This document shows positions 29,488 to 37,376 of a stretch of 64,000 nt of DNA, piece after piece. The DNA lies in the NCBI RefSeq assembly GCF_000799165.1, contig NZ_JUGF01000002.1, positions 868,001-932,000 on the forward strand, written 5' to 3'. Source of the DNA: Methylotenera versatilis 7 (GTDB lineage: Bacteria; Pseudomonadota; Gammaproteobacteria; Burkholderiales; Methylophilaceae). The number at the start of each line of letters is the position of its first letter. The stretch's first letter is position 1. Position numbers and translations under genes: made by a program. The notes beneath the pieces were generated by a model. It was not told where the DNA came from. It was given only the letters and a program-made list of their open reading frames with translations, and ran no database searches.

Positions 29488-29832
29488 TTATTTTTTATCA
29501 ACCACAACTGCACTCAGTATCCACGAAATAATGCTGTAAACAATCGCACCAATAATGCCAGCAGTAATTGTTTTTACATCAAATCCCTGTAAAAAATAAC
29601 CCGCCAGCCAGAACATCAATCCATTAATCACGAAAATAAATAAACCCAACGTGAGAATAGTGACTGGTAGTGTGAGTATCAATAAAATGGGTTTAATCAA
29701 TATATTGGCTAAACCAATGACCGCTGCCGCAATGAGGGCATACATAAAGCTAGACACATGAATGCCTGGTACAAAGTACGCTACGGCTAATAAAGCCAAA
29801 GCATTTAACAACCATCCAATCAGTAATTTCAT
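29488..29832 (-). CDS. Phage holin family IV / YvlD-like membrane protein
   Basis: A 114-residue protein made almost entirely of four hydrophobic helices, with GLANILIKPILLILTLPVTILTLGLFIFVINGLMFWLAG in the middle (key residues NxxxKP). This fits the YvlD/phage holin-like family, of unknown role. It is tightly placed between ahcY and metF; homologues occupy the same slot in other betaproteobacteria. There is no sign of prophage around it, so the holin name is not evidence of lysis. Confidence 0.85.
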   Translation of the reverse strand: MKLLIGWLLNALALLAVAYFVPGIHVSSFMYALIAAAVIGLANILIKPILLILTLPVTILTLGLFIFVINGLMFWLAGYFLQGFDVKTITAGIIGAIVYSIISWILSAVVVDKK

Positions 29833-29872
29833 GTGTCTGCTTCCTTTTTCTTTAATTAAATAAATTTAAAAC

Positions 29873-31297
29873 TTAATAACGATAAGTATCAGGCTTAAAA
29901 GGACCATCTTGCGAAACGCCAATATAAGCTGCTTGTGTTTCAGATAATCTTGTTAGCTGCGCATTCAATTTTTTCAATTGTAATACAGCTACTTTCTCAT
30001 CCAAATGTTTAGGTAACACATAAACACCAACTGGATAATCCGCTTGACGCGTAAACAACTCAATTTGCGCAATAGTTTGATTAGCAAAGCTTGAGCTCAT
30101 CACGTATGAAGGGTGACCTGTACCGCAGCCTAAATTCACCAAACGACCTTTTGCCAATAGAATAATTTTTTTGCCATTTGGAAAAATCACGTGATCTACT
30201 TGTGGCTTGATTTCGTCCCATTCATATTTTTCAAGTGAAGCAACGTCAATCTCATTATCGAAATGGCCAATATTACACACAATCGCCTGATCTTTCATTT
30301 TTGCCATATGATCATGCGTAATCACGTGGTAATTGCCTGTTGCAGTGACAAAAATATCGCCATGCTCACAAGCATAATCCATTGTAACGACACGATAACC
30401 TTCCATCGCTGCTTGTAATGCGCAGATTGGATCAACTTCTGTTACCCATACTTGTGCGGATAAGGCACGCAATGCTTGCGCAGAGCCTTTACCTACATCA
30501 CCATAACCAGCCACTATCGCTACTTTACCTGCAACCATTACATCGGTCGCGCGTTTGATTGCATCCACTAAAGACTCACGACAGCCGTATAGATTGTCGA
30601 ATTTTGATTTTGTTACTGAGTCATTAACATTGATTGCAGGAAAAGCCAGTTTGCCTTCTTTATGCATCTGATACAAGCGATGCACGCCGGTGGTGGTTTC
30701 TTCCGTCACGCCAATAATTTTGGCCAAACGTGTTGAGTACCAAGTTGGGTCTGTTTTTAATTTGGCTTTAATTGCATCGAACAAGCAGATTTCTTCTTCT
30801 GAAGTTGGATTGGCAATCACAGATAAATCTTTTTCTGCGCGTGTACCAAGATGCAGCAATAATGTCGCATCGCCGCCATCATCCAGAATCATGTTGCTAT
30901 AGCCGCCATCAGTCCATTCAAAAATGCGGTGGGTATAATCCCAGTATTCAGTCAGTGTTTCGCCTTTTACCGCGAAAACTGGTGTGCCGCCAGCCGCAAT
31001 CGCAGCCGCAGCGTGGTCTTGGGTAGAGTAAATATTGCATGATGCCCAACGTACATCCGCGCCCAAATCTTTAAGCGTTTCAATCAGTACAGCAGTTTGA
31101 ATGGTCATGTGTAGCGAGCCAGTGATGCGCGCGCCTTTGAGTGGTTGTGCACTTGCGTACTCTTCGCGAATAGCCATTAAACCTGGCATTTCTGTTTCAG
31201 CGATAGCGATTTCTTTACGACCGAATGTAGCTAAATTAATATCAGCAATCACATAGTCTTGGGCTATATGTTTAAAATCTGTAGTCACAGTATTCAT
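29873..31297 (-). CDS. ahcY: S-adenosylhomocysteine hydrolase
   Basis: A 474-residue NAD-dependent enzyme that splits S-adenosylhomocysteine into adenosine and homocysteine, relieving product inhibition of methyltransferases. The NAD site is [14 protein letters not shown]; the catalytic region has [21 protein letters not shown], and the C-terminal NAD lid ends in KPDTYRY. Length includes the ~40-residue insertion usual in bacterial forms. A SAH riboswitch precedes it. Confidence 0.97.
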   Translation of the reverse strand: MNTVTTDFKHIAQDYVIADINLATFGRKEIAIAETEMPGLMAIREEYASAQPLKGARITGSLHMTIQTAVLIETLKDLGADVRWASCNIYSTQDHAAAAIAAGGTPVFAVKGETLTEYWDYTHRIFEWTDGGYSNMILDDGGDATLLLHLGTRAEKDLSVIANPTSEEEICLFDAIKAKLKTDPTWYSTRLAKIIGVTEETTTGVHRLYQMHKEGKLAFPAINVNDSVTKSKFDNLYGCRESLVDAIKRATDVMVAGKVAIVAGYGDVGKGSAQALRALSAQVWVTEVDPICALQAAMEGYRVVTMDYACEHGDIFVTATGNYHVITHDHMAKMKDQAIVCNIGHFDNEIDVASLEKYEWDEIKPQVDHVIFPNGKKIILLAKGRLVNLGCGTGHPSYVMSSSFANQTIAQIELFTRQADYPVGVYVLPKHLDEKVAVLQLKKLNAQLTRLSETQAAYIGVSQDGPFKPDTYRY

Positions 31298-31361
31298 TTT
31301 TCAATTCCTTGAAGTGTGACCAGAAGGGAGGGGCTGAGAACGAACCGATAAAGTTTGCAAC

Positions 31362-31510
31362 TGTAACGGTTTTTGTTCACCCAAATCCCGTGTCTGGCAC
31401 GGTTTAAATTAGGTGAACGCCGTTACAAGTTAACCAATATTTTGACTTAACTTGTAAACCGAGCCTGGGGTTTGCATGAAACAAACCTCGCAACGTTCCT
31501 CGGTTATCAA
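31362..31510 (-). promoter_or_regulatory. S-adenosylhomocysteine (SAH) riboswitch
   Basis: Read on the minus strand, the leader opens with AACCGAGGAACGUUGCGAGG and closes the P1 stem with CCCAGGCUCGGUU (31505 to 31455), matching the SAH riboswitch core. GAACG near 31495 can pair with CGUUC at 31416-31420, the expected pseudoknot. The segment 31412-31426 (GTAACGGCGTTCACC in transcript sense) also pairs with a later GGTGAAC...CCGTTAC (31380-31363), giving an alternative hairpin that would compete with the pseudoknot. It stands between metK and ahcY; SAH binding is expected to raise ahcY expression. Confidence 0.93.
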
Positions 31511-31538
31511 TTACTACTAAAAATTAGGTTGCCATTAT

Positions 31539-31591
31539 AATGAAATCATTGCCCATGTAAAGAAATTGTTCCGCAAAGCAATGATTTCATT
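31539..31591. repeat. 14-bp perfect inverted repeat after metK
   Basis: AATGAAATCATTGC (31539-31552) and GCAATGATTTCATT (31578-31591) form perfect arms around 25 bases, directly after the metK stop. It could form a strong mRNA hairpin protecting or ending the metK transcript. The 3' side on the minus strand is only weakly T-rich, so it is not a classic intrinsic terminator. Confidence 0.65.
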
Positions 31592-31604
31592 CATAAAATT
31601 GGCA

Positions 31605-32768
31605 TTACAGACCTGCGGCAGCTTTTAATGCAGCTGCTTTATCTGTCGCTTCCCATGTAAACTCAGGTTCATCTCGACCAAAATGCCCATAAGCTGCCGT
31701 TTTTGTGTAGATTGGGCGTAGTAAATCTAACATCTTCACAATGCCTTTAGGACGTAAGTCAAAATGTTCACGTACTAATTGGGTTAATACTTCGTTCGAA
31801 ACTTTGCCTGTGCCATAAGTTTCTACCATCACAGAAGTGGGTTGTGCAACACCAATCGCGTAACTGACTTGCACCAAACAACGTGATGCCAAGCCGGCAG
31901 CCACAATGTTTTTTGCAACATAGCGACCAGCATAAGCCGCGCTACGGTCTACTTTTGAAGGATCTTTACCTGAGAAGGCGCCGCCGCCATGAGGTGCTGC
32001 ACCGCCGTATGTATCGACAATGATTTTACGGCCTGTTAAACCGCAATCGCCTTGTGGGCCACCGATGACAAAACGACCGGTTGGGTTCACTAAAAACTTG
32101 ATATCACCTTTGATTAACTCTTTAGGCAACATCGGTTTGATAATCTCTTCAATCGTCGCTTCACGAATATCTTCCAGACTGATTTCTGGCGAGTGTTGTG
32201 TAGATACCAGAACCGTATCAATTTTGTATGGTTTACCGTCTACATATTGCACGGTCACCTGTGATTTCGCATCAGGACGCAGCCATGGCAAACGGCCATC
32301 TTTACGTAATTGTGCTTGACGCTCCATTAGGCGGTGACTTAACCAAATCGGTAACGGCATGAGTTGTGGCGTTTCATCAACCGCATAACCAAACATTAAG
32401 CCTTGGTCGCCTGCACCTTGGTCTAATGGGTCGTCTTGTGCGCCATCTACACCTTGTGCGATGTCTGGCGATTGTTTGTCATAAGCAACTAATACGGCGC
32501 AACCTTTATAGTCGATACCGTATTCTGTATTGTCATAACCAATACGTTTAATCGTTTCACGTGCGACTTTAATATAATCAACGTTGGCTGTAGTGGTGAT
32601 TTCGCCTGCTAATACGACCAAGCCAGTATTAGCTAAAGTTTCAGCAGCCACTCGGGCGGTTGGATCTTGTTCTAAAATAGCATCTAAAATGCTGTCAGAT
32701 ACTTGGTCTGCGAGTTTGTCCGGATGGCCTTCAGAAACAGATTCTGAGGTAAAAAGGTATTCGTTCAT
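31605..32768 (-). CDS. metK: S-adenosylmethionine synthetase
   Basis: A 387-residue enzyme that makes SAM from methionine and ATP. Signature [12 protein letters not shown] and the P-loop-like [19 protein letters not shown] are intact, and it begins [22 protein letters not shown]. It heads the leftward methyl-cycle group; ahcY lies about 300 bases downstream, behind the SAH riboswitch. Confidence 0.97.
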   Translation of the reverse strand: MNEYLFTSESVSEGHPDKLADQVSDSILDAILEQDPTARVAAETLANTGLVVLAGEITTTANVDYIKVARETIKRIGYDNTEYGIDYKGCAVLVAYDKQSPDIAQGVDGAQDDPLDQGAGDQGLMFGYAVDETPQLMPLPIWLSHRLMERQAQLRKDGRLPWLRPDAKSQVTVQYVDGKPYKIDTVLVSTQHSPEISLEDIREATIEEIIKPMLPKELIKGDIKFLVNPTGRFVIGGPQGDCGLTGRKIIVDTYGGAAPHGGGAFSGKDPSKVDRSAAYAGRYVAKNIVAAGLASRCLVQVSYAIGVAQPTSVMVETYGTGKVSNEVLTQLVREHFDLRPKGIVKMLDLLRPIYTKTAAYGHFGRDEPEFTWEATDKAAALKAAAGL

Positions 32769-32928
32769 GAGTGCGCCTTGAAAACTTAAATATTTATAAA
32801 AGAGAAAACAATATCGACTAAAGGCTAAAGCAAATATTGTTAATCACTGTTGGATTACGGATTGTACATGGTTAACCACTTGTAAACACTCAAATTTGGT
32901 AGAATATGAGTAACTAATTGAGGTAAAA

Positions 32929-33759
32929 ATGCTACTAAAGTTCACAAAAATGCAAGGTGCGGGTAATGATTTTGTCGTCATTGATGGCTATTCAGAAAGT
33001 ATCGCGCTTAGTTCCAGCCAAATCAAAAAAATAGCCAATCGCTATTTTGGCGTTGGTTGCGATCAATTATTGATGGTTGAAAAAAGCACATCAGCAGATG
33101 TGGATTTTAAATACCGTATTTTTAACGCAGATGGCGGGGAAGTGGAGCAGTGTGGCAACGGCGCACGTTGTTTTGCCAGATATGTCACTAAAAAAGGTTT
33201 AACGCAAAAGCAACACATTAAAGTTGAAACAGCTAGCGGCGTGATTGTGCTGCAATTACAATCAGATGGCCAAGTGACGGTGAATATGGGTGCCCCTGTT
33301 TTTGAGCCAGCACGTATTCCTTTTGCTGTGGAAAATCGGCAAGTGCAGTATGCATTGCAGTTACAGTCAGAAACAATCATGATTTCGGCCGTTTCAATGG
33401 GTAATCCACATGCAGTCACTTTGGTGGATGATGTAGAAACTGCAAATGTGGCGACCTTTGGACCACAAATTGAAGCGCATGCGAGTTTTCCACAACGGGT
33501 TAACGCGGGATTTATGCAAATTGTGAATCCGCATGAAATCAATCTGCGCGTGTACGAACGTGGTAGCGGCGAAACGCTTTCTTGCGGCACAGGTGCTTGC
33601 GCCGCAGCGGTCAGCGGTATTGCTTCGGGGCTTTTGCAATCACCAGTTTCGGTGAATACGCGTGGTGGAAAACTAAATATTGCCTGGCCTGGAGAAGCTG
33701 AGCCAGTGATGATGACTGGGCCGGCAGAGTTTGTGTTCGAAGGACAGGTTGAGATTTAA
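32929..33759 (+). CDS. dapF: Diaminopimelate epimerase
   Basis: A 276-residue cofactor-independent epimerase converting LL- to meso-diaminopimelate for lysine and peptidoglycan. Both active-site cysteines are present, in [10 protein letters not shown] and in [13 protein letters not shown]. The start reads [24 protein letters not shown] precedes the ATG. It opens the dapF-DUF484-xerC order conserved across proteobacteria. Confidence 0.96.
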   Translation: MLLKFTKMQGAGNDFVVIDGYSESIALSSSQIKKIANRYFGVGCDQLLMVEKSTSADVDFKYRIFNADGGEVEQCGNGARCFARYVTKKGLTQKQHIKVETASGVIVLQLQSDGQVTVNMGAPVFEPARIPFAVENRQVQYALQLQSETIMISAVSMGNPHAVTLVDDVETANVATFGPQIEAHASFPQRVNAGFMQIVNPHEINLRVYERGSGETLSCGTGACAAAVSGIASGLLQSPVSVNTRGGKLNIAWPGEAEPVMMTGPAEFVFEGQVEI

Positions 33760-33799
33760 GGTTTTTATTAAAGTTAATGGTTAATTTAGGGAATATTGC

Positions 33800-34465
33800 A
33801 TGTTAGAAGAAATAAATTTAGACGAAATCAAAGCCTATTTAAAAAATCACCCTGAATTTTTTGAAGAAAACGCTGCATTACTAGCGGATATTCACCTACC
33901 AAGCCCGCACGGTAACGGCACGATTTCATTGGCAGAGCGTCAGCAATTGGCGCAGCGTGACAAAATTAGCGCGCTTGAGGGCAGATTCTCTGAATTGGTT
34001 TTGAATGCACAACAAAATGATGCCTCTGCGAATAAAGTGCATGCTTTTAATGTGCGTTTGCACCAGGCAAAAAGTTTCGATGCGATTGAGCAGTTAATTA
34101 GTCATGATTTGCCTGAGCTTTTTGACTTAAGTGACACTTGTCTGCGCGTTTGGGTGCAGCCATTGGAGCAATCTAGCAAAGCAAATCTAGTGTTCAGCGA
34201 GACTTCTGAAATGATTAAAACCTGGGTTGCTGCATTGGCTAAACCTTATTGCGGTAAGCCGCCTGCGATTGTGGGGGAGGATTGGTTCATAGACCCATCC
34301 ATCACGCTTGCTATCATTCCCTTACGCCATGCGCAATTGTTTGGATTTCTAGCATTGGCTAGTGATAGCGAAAATCGTTTTTATGAAGGCATGGGCACAG
34401 ATTTCTTAAATAAGATAGGTGAACTTGTGAGCGCTGCATTATCAAGACAGCTTGATTTTGCATAA
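33800..34465 (+). CDS. DUF484 family protein
   Basis: A 221-residue protein of the DUF484 (YigA-like) family, with the N-terminal IKAYLKNHPEFFEENAALLADIHLPSPHGN (key motif HPEFF) and a C-terminal GAF-like part. Function is not known; it is nearly always encoded between dapF and xerC, as here. Confidence 0.9.
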   Translation: MLEEINLDEIKAYLKNHPEFFEENAALLADIHLPSPHGNGTISLAERQQLAQRDKISALEGRFSELVLNAQQNDASANKVHAFNVRLHQAKSFDAIEQLISHDLPELFDLSDTCLRVWVQPLEQSSKANLVFSETSEMIKTWVAALAKPYCGKPPAIVGEDWFIDPSITLAIIPLRHAQLFGFLALASDSENRFYEGMGTDFLNKIGELVSAALSRQLDFA

Positions 34466-34516
34466 TGGATACTACTGACTAAGATATTTTAGATTTGGCG
34501 CTGGTATAGAAAACCA

Positions 34517-35452
34517 ATGGCTGTTCAAAACTTAATGGAAATTTCTGAAGAAAAACCAGCTTCTAAAAGCTTGGTTGAGCAATATCTTGATTTTTTAAAT
34601 TTTGAGCGTGGTTTAAGTGCATTGACGCGGCAAAATTACGCCAGAGATTTGGCGCAATTGATTCAAGCAAGCGAACTGACCAAATTAAGCGAATTGCAAA
34701 ACACCCATATCAGGCGTTTTGTCGCGGGTTTACACAGCAAAGGCTTGGGTGGAAAAAGTATCGCCCGACTGTTATCTTGCTGGCGTGGATTTTTTAATTA
34801 TCTGATTCGTGATCATGGCTATACCCAAAACCCTGTATTAGGTTTGCGTGCGCCAAAATCGGCAAAAACTTTGCCGCAAGCTTTATCCATTGAGCAAACC
34901 GTTAAACTGGTGAATATTGAAGAAGATAGTGTATTAAGTGCCCGCGACCATGCCATCTTAGAGCTATTTTATTCGTCTGGTTTACGTTTGAGTGAGTTGG
35001 TTAATTTGAATATGAGCGCGCTGGATTTTGTAGAAGGCACGGTAACGGTAACAGGTAAAGGCAATAAAACGCGCATTGTGCCACTAGGTGATTTTGCCAT
35101 CAAAGCCATACAAAGCTGGTTGGCAGTACGCCCCAATGTGGTGAGTGAGCTAGCTGATAAACCTGTCTTTATTGGCTTGCAAGGCAAGCGGATTTCGGCA
35201 CGTAATATTCAATATCGCATCAAAGAGTGGGCGATCAAACAAGGTATTCATTCATCGGTGCATCCGCATATGCTGCGGCACAGTTTTGCTACACATGTGC
35301 TGCAATCCAGCGGAGATTTGCGCGCCGTACAGGAAATGCTTGGTCACGCCAACATTAGCACCACGCAAGTGTATACGCATTTAGATTTTCAGCACTTAAG
35401 CAAAATATATGATGCCGCGCATCCAAGAGCTAAAAAGAAACTCGCCAAATAA
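34517..35452 (+). CDS. xerC: Tyrosine recombinase XerC
   Basis: A 311-residue site-specific recombinase that resolves chromosome dimers at dif with XerD. The N-terminal SAM-like domain binds DNA (about 20-110). The catalytic domain shows SGLRLSELVNL (Arg), HMLRHSFATHVL (His, Arg), LGHANISTTQVYTHL (His and the nucleophile Tyr). Context after dapF and DUF484 identifies it as XerC rather than a phage integrase. The start is ATG at 34517. Confidence 0.95.
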   Translation: MAVQNLMEISEEKPASKSLVEQYLDFLNFERGLSALTRQNYARDLAQLIQASELTKLSELQNTHIRRFVAGLHSKGLGGKSIARLLSCWRGFFNYLIRDHGYTQNPVLGLRAPKSAKTLPQALSIEQTVKLVNIEEDSVLSARDHAILELFYSSGLRLSELVNLNMSALDFVEGTVTVTGKGNKTRIVPLGDFAIKAIQSWLAVRPNVVSELADKPVFIGLQGKRISARNIQYRIKEWAIKQGIHSSVHPHMLRHSFATHVLQSSGDLRAVQEMLGHANISTTQVYTHLDFQHLSKIYDAAHPRAKKKLAK

Positions 35453-35502
35453 TTAGCAATTAATTCAAATTTTATTTAAATTTTATTTAAATTTGCAGTT
35501 TA

Positions 35503-35540
35503 AATGTACGTTTAGCACCCAATATATATTAATGTACGTT
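35503..35540. repeat. Pair of AATGTACGTT direct repeats upstream of sodB
   Basis: AATGTACGTT occurs at 35503-35512 and again at 35531-35540, 28 bases apart, in a very AT-rich leader ahead of sodB. The spacing is near three helical turns, so they could be tandem binding sites on one face of the DNA. The regulator is unknown. Confidence 0.4.
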
Positions 35541-35587
35541 ATATAAATTAATAATCACAAACCATTAACCAATGTTAGGAAAACAAA

Positions 35588-36169
35588 ATGGAACATACAC
35601 TACCGGCTTTACCCTACGCTAGAAATGCGCTTGTACCGCATATTTCAGAAGAAACGCTGGATTTTCACTATGGCAAACATCACCAAACCTATGTGACCAA
35701 CTTGAATAATTTGATTAAAGGCACTGAGTTTGAAAACAGCAGTCTTGAAGAAATTATTAAAAAATCATCTGGCGGCATTTATAACAATTCTGCGCAAATT
35801 TGGAACCACACATTTTTTTGGAACAGCTTGAAGCCAAATGGCGGCGGCGCTCCTACAGGCGCATTAGCCGATGCAATCAACAAAAAATGGGGCAGTTTTG
35901 ATGAATTTAAGAAAGCTTTTCAGGCTTCAGCGGTTGGTAATTTCGGCTCTGGTTGGACATGGCTAGTTAAAAAGGCGGATGGCAGCGTGGATATCGTGAA
36001 CATGGGCGCAGCAGGTACGCCATTAACAACAGGCGACAAAGCACTGTTAACAATTGATGTGTGGGAACATGCATATTACATTGATTATCGCAACGCACGC
36101 CCTAAATTTGTAGAAGCGTTTTTGGCTTCGCTGGCCAATTGGGATTTCGCAGAAAAAAATTACGCTTAA
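35588..36169 (+). CDS. sodB: Iron superoxide dismutase
   Basis: A 193-residue Fe/Mn-type SOD that detoxifies cytoplasmic superoxide. The metal ligands are visible in [18 protein letters not shown] and [11 protein letters not shown]. The NNSAQIWNH context (Gln in the second-sphere position of iron enzymes) favours Fe over Mn. AGGAAA precedes the ATG. A terminator follows directly. Confidence 0.93.
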   Translation: MEHTLPALPYARNALVPHISEETLDFHYGKHHQTYVTNLNNLIKGTEFENSSLEEIIKKSSGGIYNNSAQIWNHTFFWNSLKPNGGGAPTGALADAINKKWGSFDEFKKAFQASAVGNFGSGWTWLVKKADGSVDIVNMGAAGTPLTTGDKALLTIDVWEHAYYIDYRNARPKFVEAFLASLANWDFAEKNYA

Positions 36170-36204
36170 AATTTGTTGTAAGTTAATAATTAAGACATTG
36201 TATG

Positions 36205-36235
36205 AAAAAGCCCTTGGAGAACCTTGGGCTTTTTT
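36205..36235 (+). terminator. Intrinsic terminator after sodB
   Basis: AAAAAGCCC and GGGCTTTTTT arms surround a 12-base centre, followed by a T run, 35 bases after the sodB stop. Confidence 0.85.
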
Positions 36236-36330
36236 ATTTTTAGCCTGAAATTTATGTACAGTTTGTTACCTGGTGATTAATAAAATGATGGCGTATGTTA
36301 AGAAAATCTAAAGGAATCTAGTTTATTATA

Positions 36331-36358
36331 TTGACATAGTTAGTTAGCTAACTATAAT
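36331..36358 (+). promoter_or_regulatory. Sigma-70 promoter with embedded palindromic operator
   Basis: A consensus -35 TTGACA (36331-36336) and -10 TATAAT (36353-36358) are 16 bases apart. The spacer contains the perfect 14-bp palindrome TAGTTAGCTAACTA (36341-36354), overlapping the first bases of the -10. This layout suggests strong promotion held down by a dimeric repressor. It faces the SnoaL-like gene at 36452, leaving a leader of roughly 85 bases. Confidence 0.78.
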
Positions 36359-36451
36359 GATGCTAATCAATTTGGTTTTAAAGATTATTGAATTAAAGCC
36401 AATATTTTTTAGGGTTGTTATTTACACAGTTTAATTAGGAGAAATTTTAAA

Positions 36452-36910
36452 ATGAAAAACTTGTTAAGTAGTACATGTGTGTCTTTGCTATTAACTTTGG
36501 GGTTGTCGACTAGTGCAGTGGCTGGGGATAGCAACATTAAATCAATTGTTGAATCAGCAAACACAGCTTGGAATCAAGCGCTCAACACTGGCAATGCAAA
36601 AGCGTTGTCAAACCAATATGTAGAAAATGCAACACTATCTCCTGGAGATGGAAAGGTTCTGGTTGGCAGAACTGAAATTGAGAGTCTATTCAAGAGTTTT
36701 GTTGCAAATGGTGTGCACAACCATACGCTAGAAGTCGTTAATGTGGGCGGTTCTGGCAATATGATTTACCAAATATCTAAATGGAGTGCTAACGGAGCAG
36801 AGGCTAATGGCAAAGTGCCGGCTTTTGGTGGAATCACAACAAGTGTCTTGATTAAAGGTGCTGATGGTAAATGGCTAACGCAGTCACAAGTGTGGAACGT
36901 TGCTAATTAA
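36452..36910 (+). CDS. Secreted SnoaL-like/DUF4440 (NTF2-fold) protein
   Basis: A 152-residue exported protein. A signal peptide (LLSSTCVSLLLTLGLSTSAVA, cut before GDSNI) precedes an NTF2-like domain with NTAWNQALNTGNAKALSNQYVENATLSPGDG, typical of SgcJ/SnoaL-like proteins. These folds bind small ligands or act as enzymes; the substrate is unknown. GGAGAA precedes the ATG. It has its own repressor-type promoter and its own terminator, so it is a single-gene unit. Confidence 0.8.
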   Translation: MKNLLSSTCVSLLLTLGLSTSAVAGDSNIKSIVESANTAWNQALNTGNAKALSNQYVENATLSPGDGKVLVGRTEIESLFKSFVANGVHNHTLEVVNVGGSGNMIYQISKWSANGAEANGKVPAFGGITTSVLIKGADGKWLTQSQVWNVAN

Positions 36911-36940
36911 TTCGCTAATTAGGTCAATTTATGTGTGTTT

Positions 36941-36967
36941 AAAAGGCCGCTTTAGCGGCCTTTTTTT
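36941..36967 (+). terminator. Intrinsic terminator after the SnoaL-like gene
   Basis: AAAAGGCCGC and GCGGCCTTTT arms with a TTTA loop and a seven-T tail. Confidence 0.92.
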
Positions 36968-37012
36968 AAACTTAATTATTTTTTAACCTTATTTTCTGCT
37001 AGTATTGCAACT

Positions 37013-37321
37013 ATGTTGCATAGGATTTTTGTTCATTTAAGCTTAGTTGTGCTATTTGCTTTCACGCAAATGGGCATTGCAACGCATGAAATTAGTCATT
37101 TTGCCGATTTAACGCAACAAACACAGCAGGATAAAAATACTCCGAATCATCAATGTGAGCAGTGCATTAGTCATGCAGGTATTGATAATGGCTTGAGTTC
37201 GCAAGCTTATGTTTTTGTTTTACAGCAAGCAGTTTCAATTGCTGTAATTAGTCTAAAAGCCAATTTTTTCAACACCACCAGCCAGCATTACGCTGCGCGC
37301 GCGCCACCTCAAACCTCATAA
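37013..37321 (+). CDS. Small His/Cys protein, DUF2946/CopL-like
   Basis: A 102-residue protein with an N-terminal hydrophobic leader (LSLVVLFAFTQMGIA), a central HQCEQCISHAG motif with histidines and a Cys-x2-Cys pair, a second hydrophobic segment and the C-terminal ARAPP. This arrangement resembles DUF2946/CopL-type proteins that sit beside metal-transport genes. It lies 55 bases upstream of a ZnuD-like receptor, so a periplasmic metal-binding or sensing role is plausible. The family call is from pattern only. Confidence 0.65.
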   Translation: MLHRIFVHLSLVVLFAFTQMGIATHEISHFADLTQQTQQDKNTPNHQCEQCISHAGIDNGLSSQAYVFVLQQAVSIAVISLKANFFNTTSQHYAARAPPQTS

Positions 37322-37376
37322 ATATTCATGTTCCAGCAACTTGTTGCTGGCTATTACTATTTTTTGAGGAATTTCC

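Noticed and set aside
29488-29832. Holin name as a sign of a prophage
   Set aside because: The protein is a YvlD-like housekeeping membrane protein between ahcY and metF; no phage structural, integrase or lysis gene is near.
33063-33590. Minus-strand frame of 175 codons inside dapF
   Set aside because: Antisense shadow of dapF; both dapF active-site cysteine motifs are intact on the plus strand.
34517-35452. Tyrosine recombinase as a mobile-element integrase
   Set aside because: Its position after dapF and DUF484 and its full-length XerC motifs identify the chromosomal dimer-resolution enzyme; no attachment-site repeats flank it.
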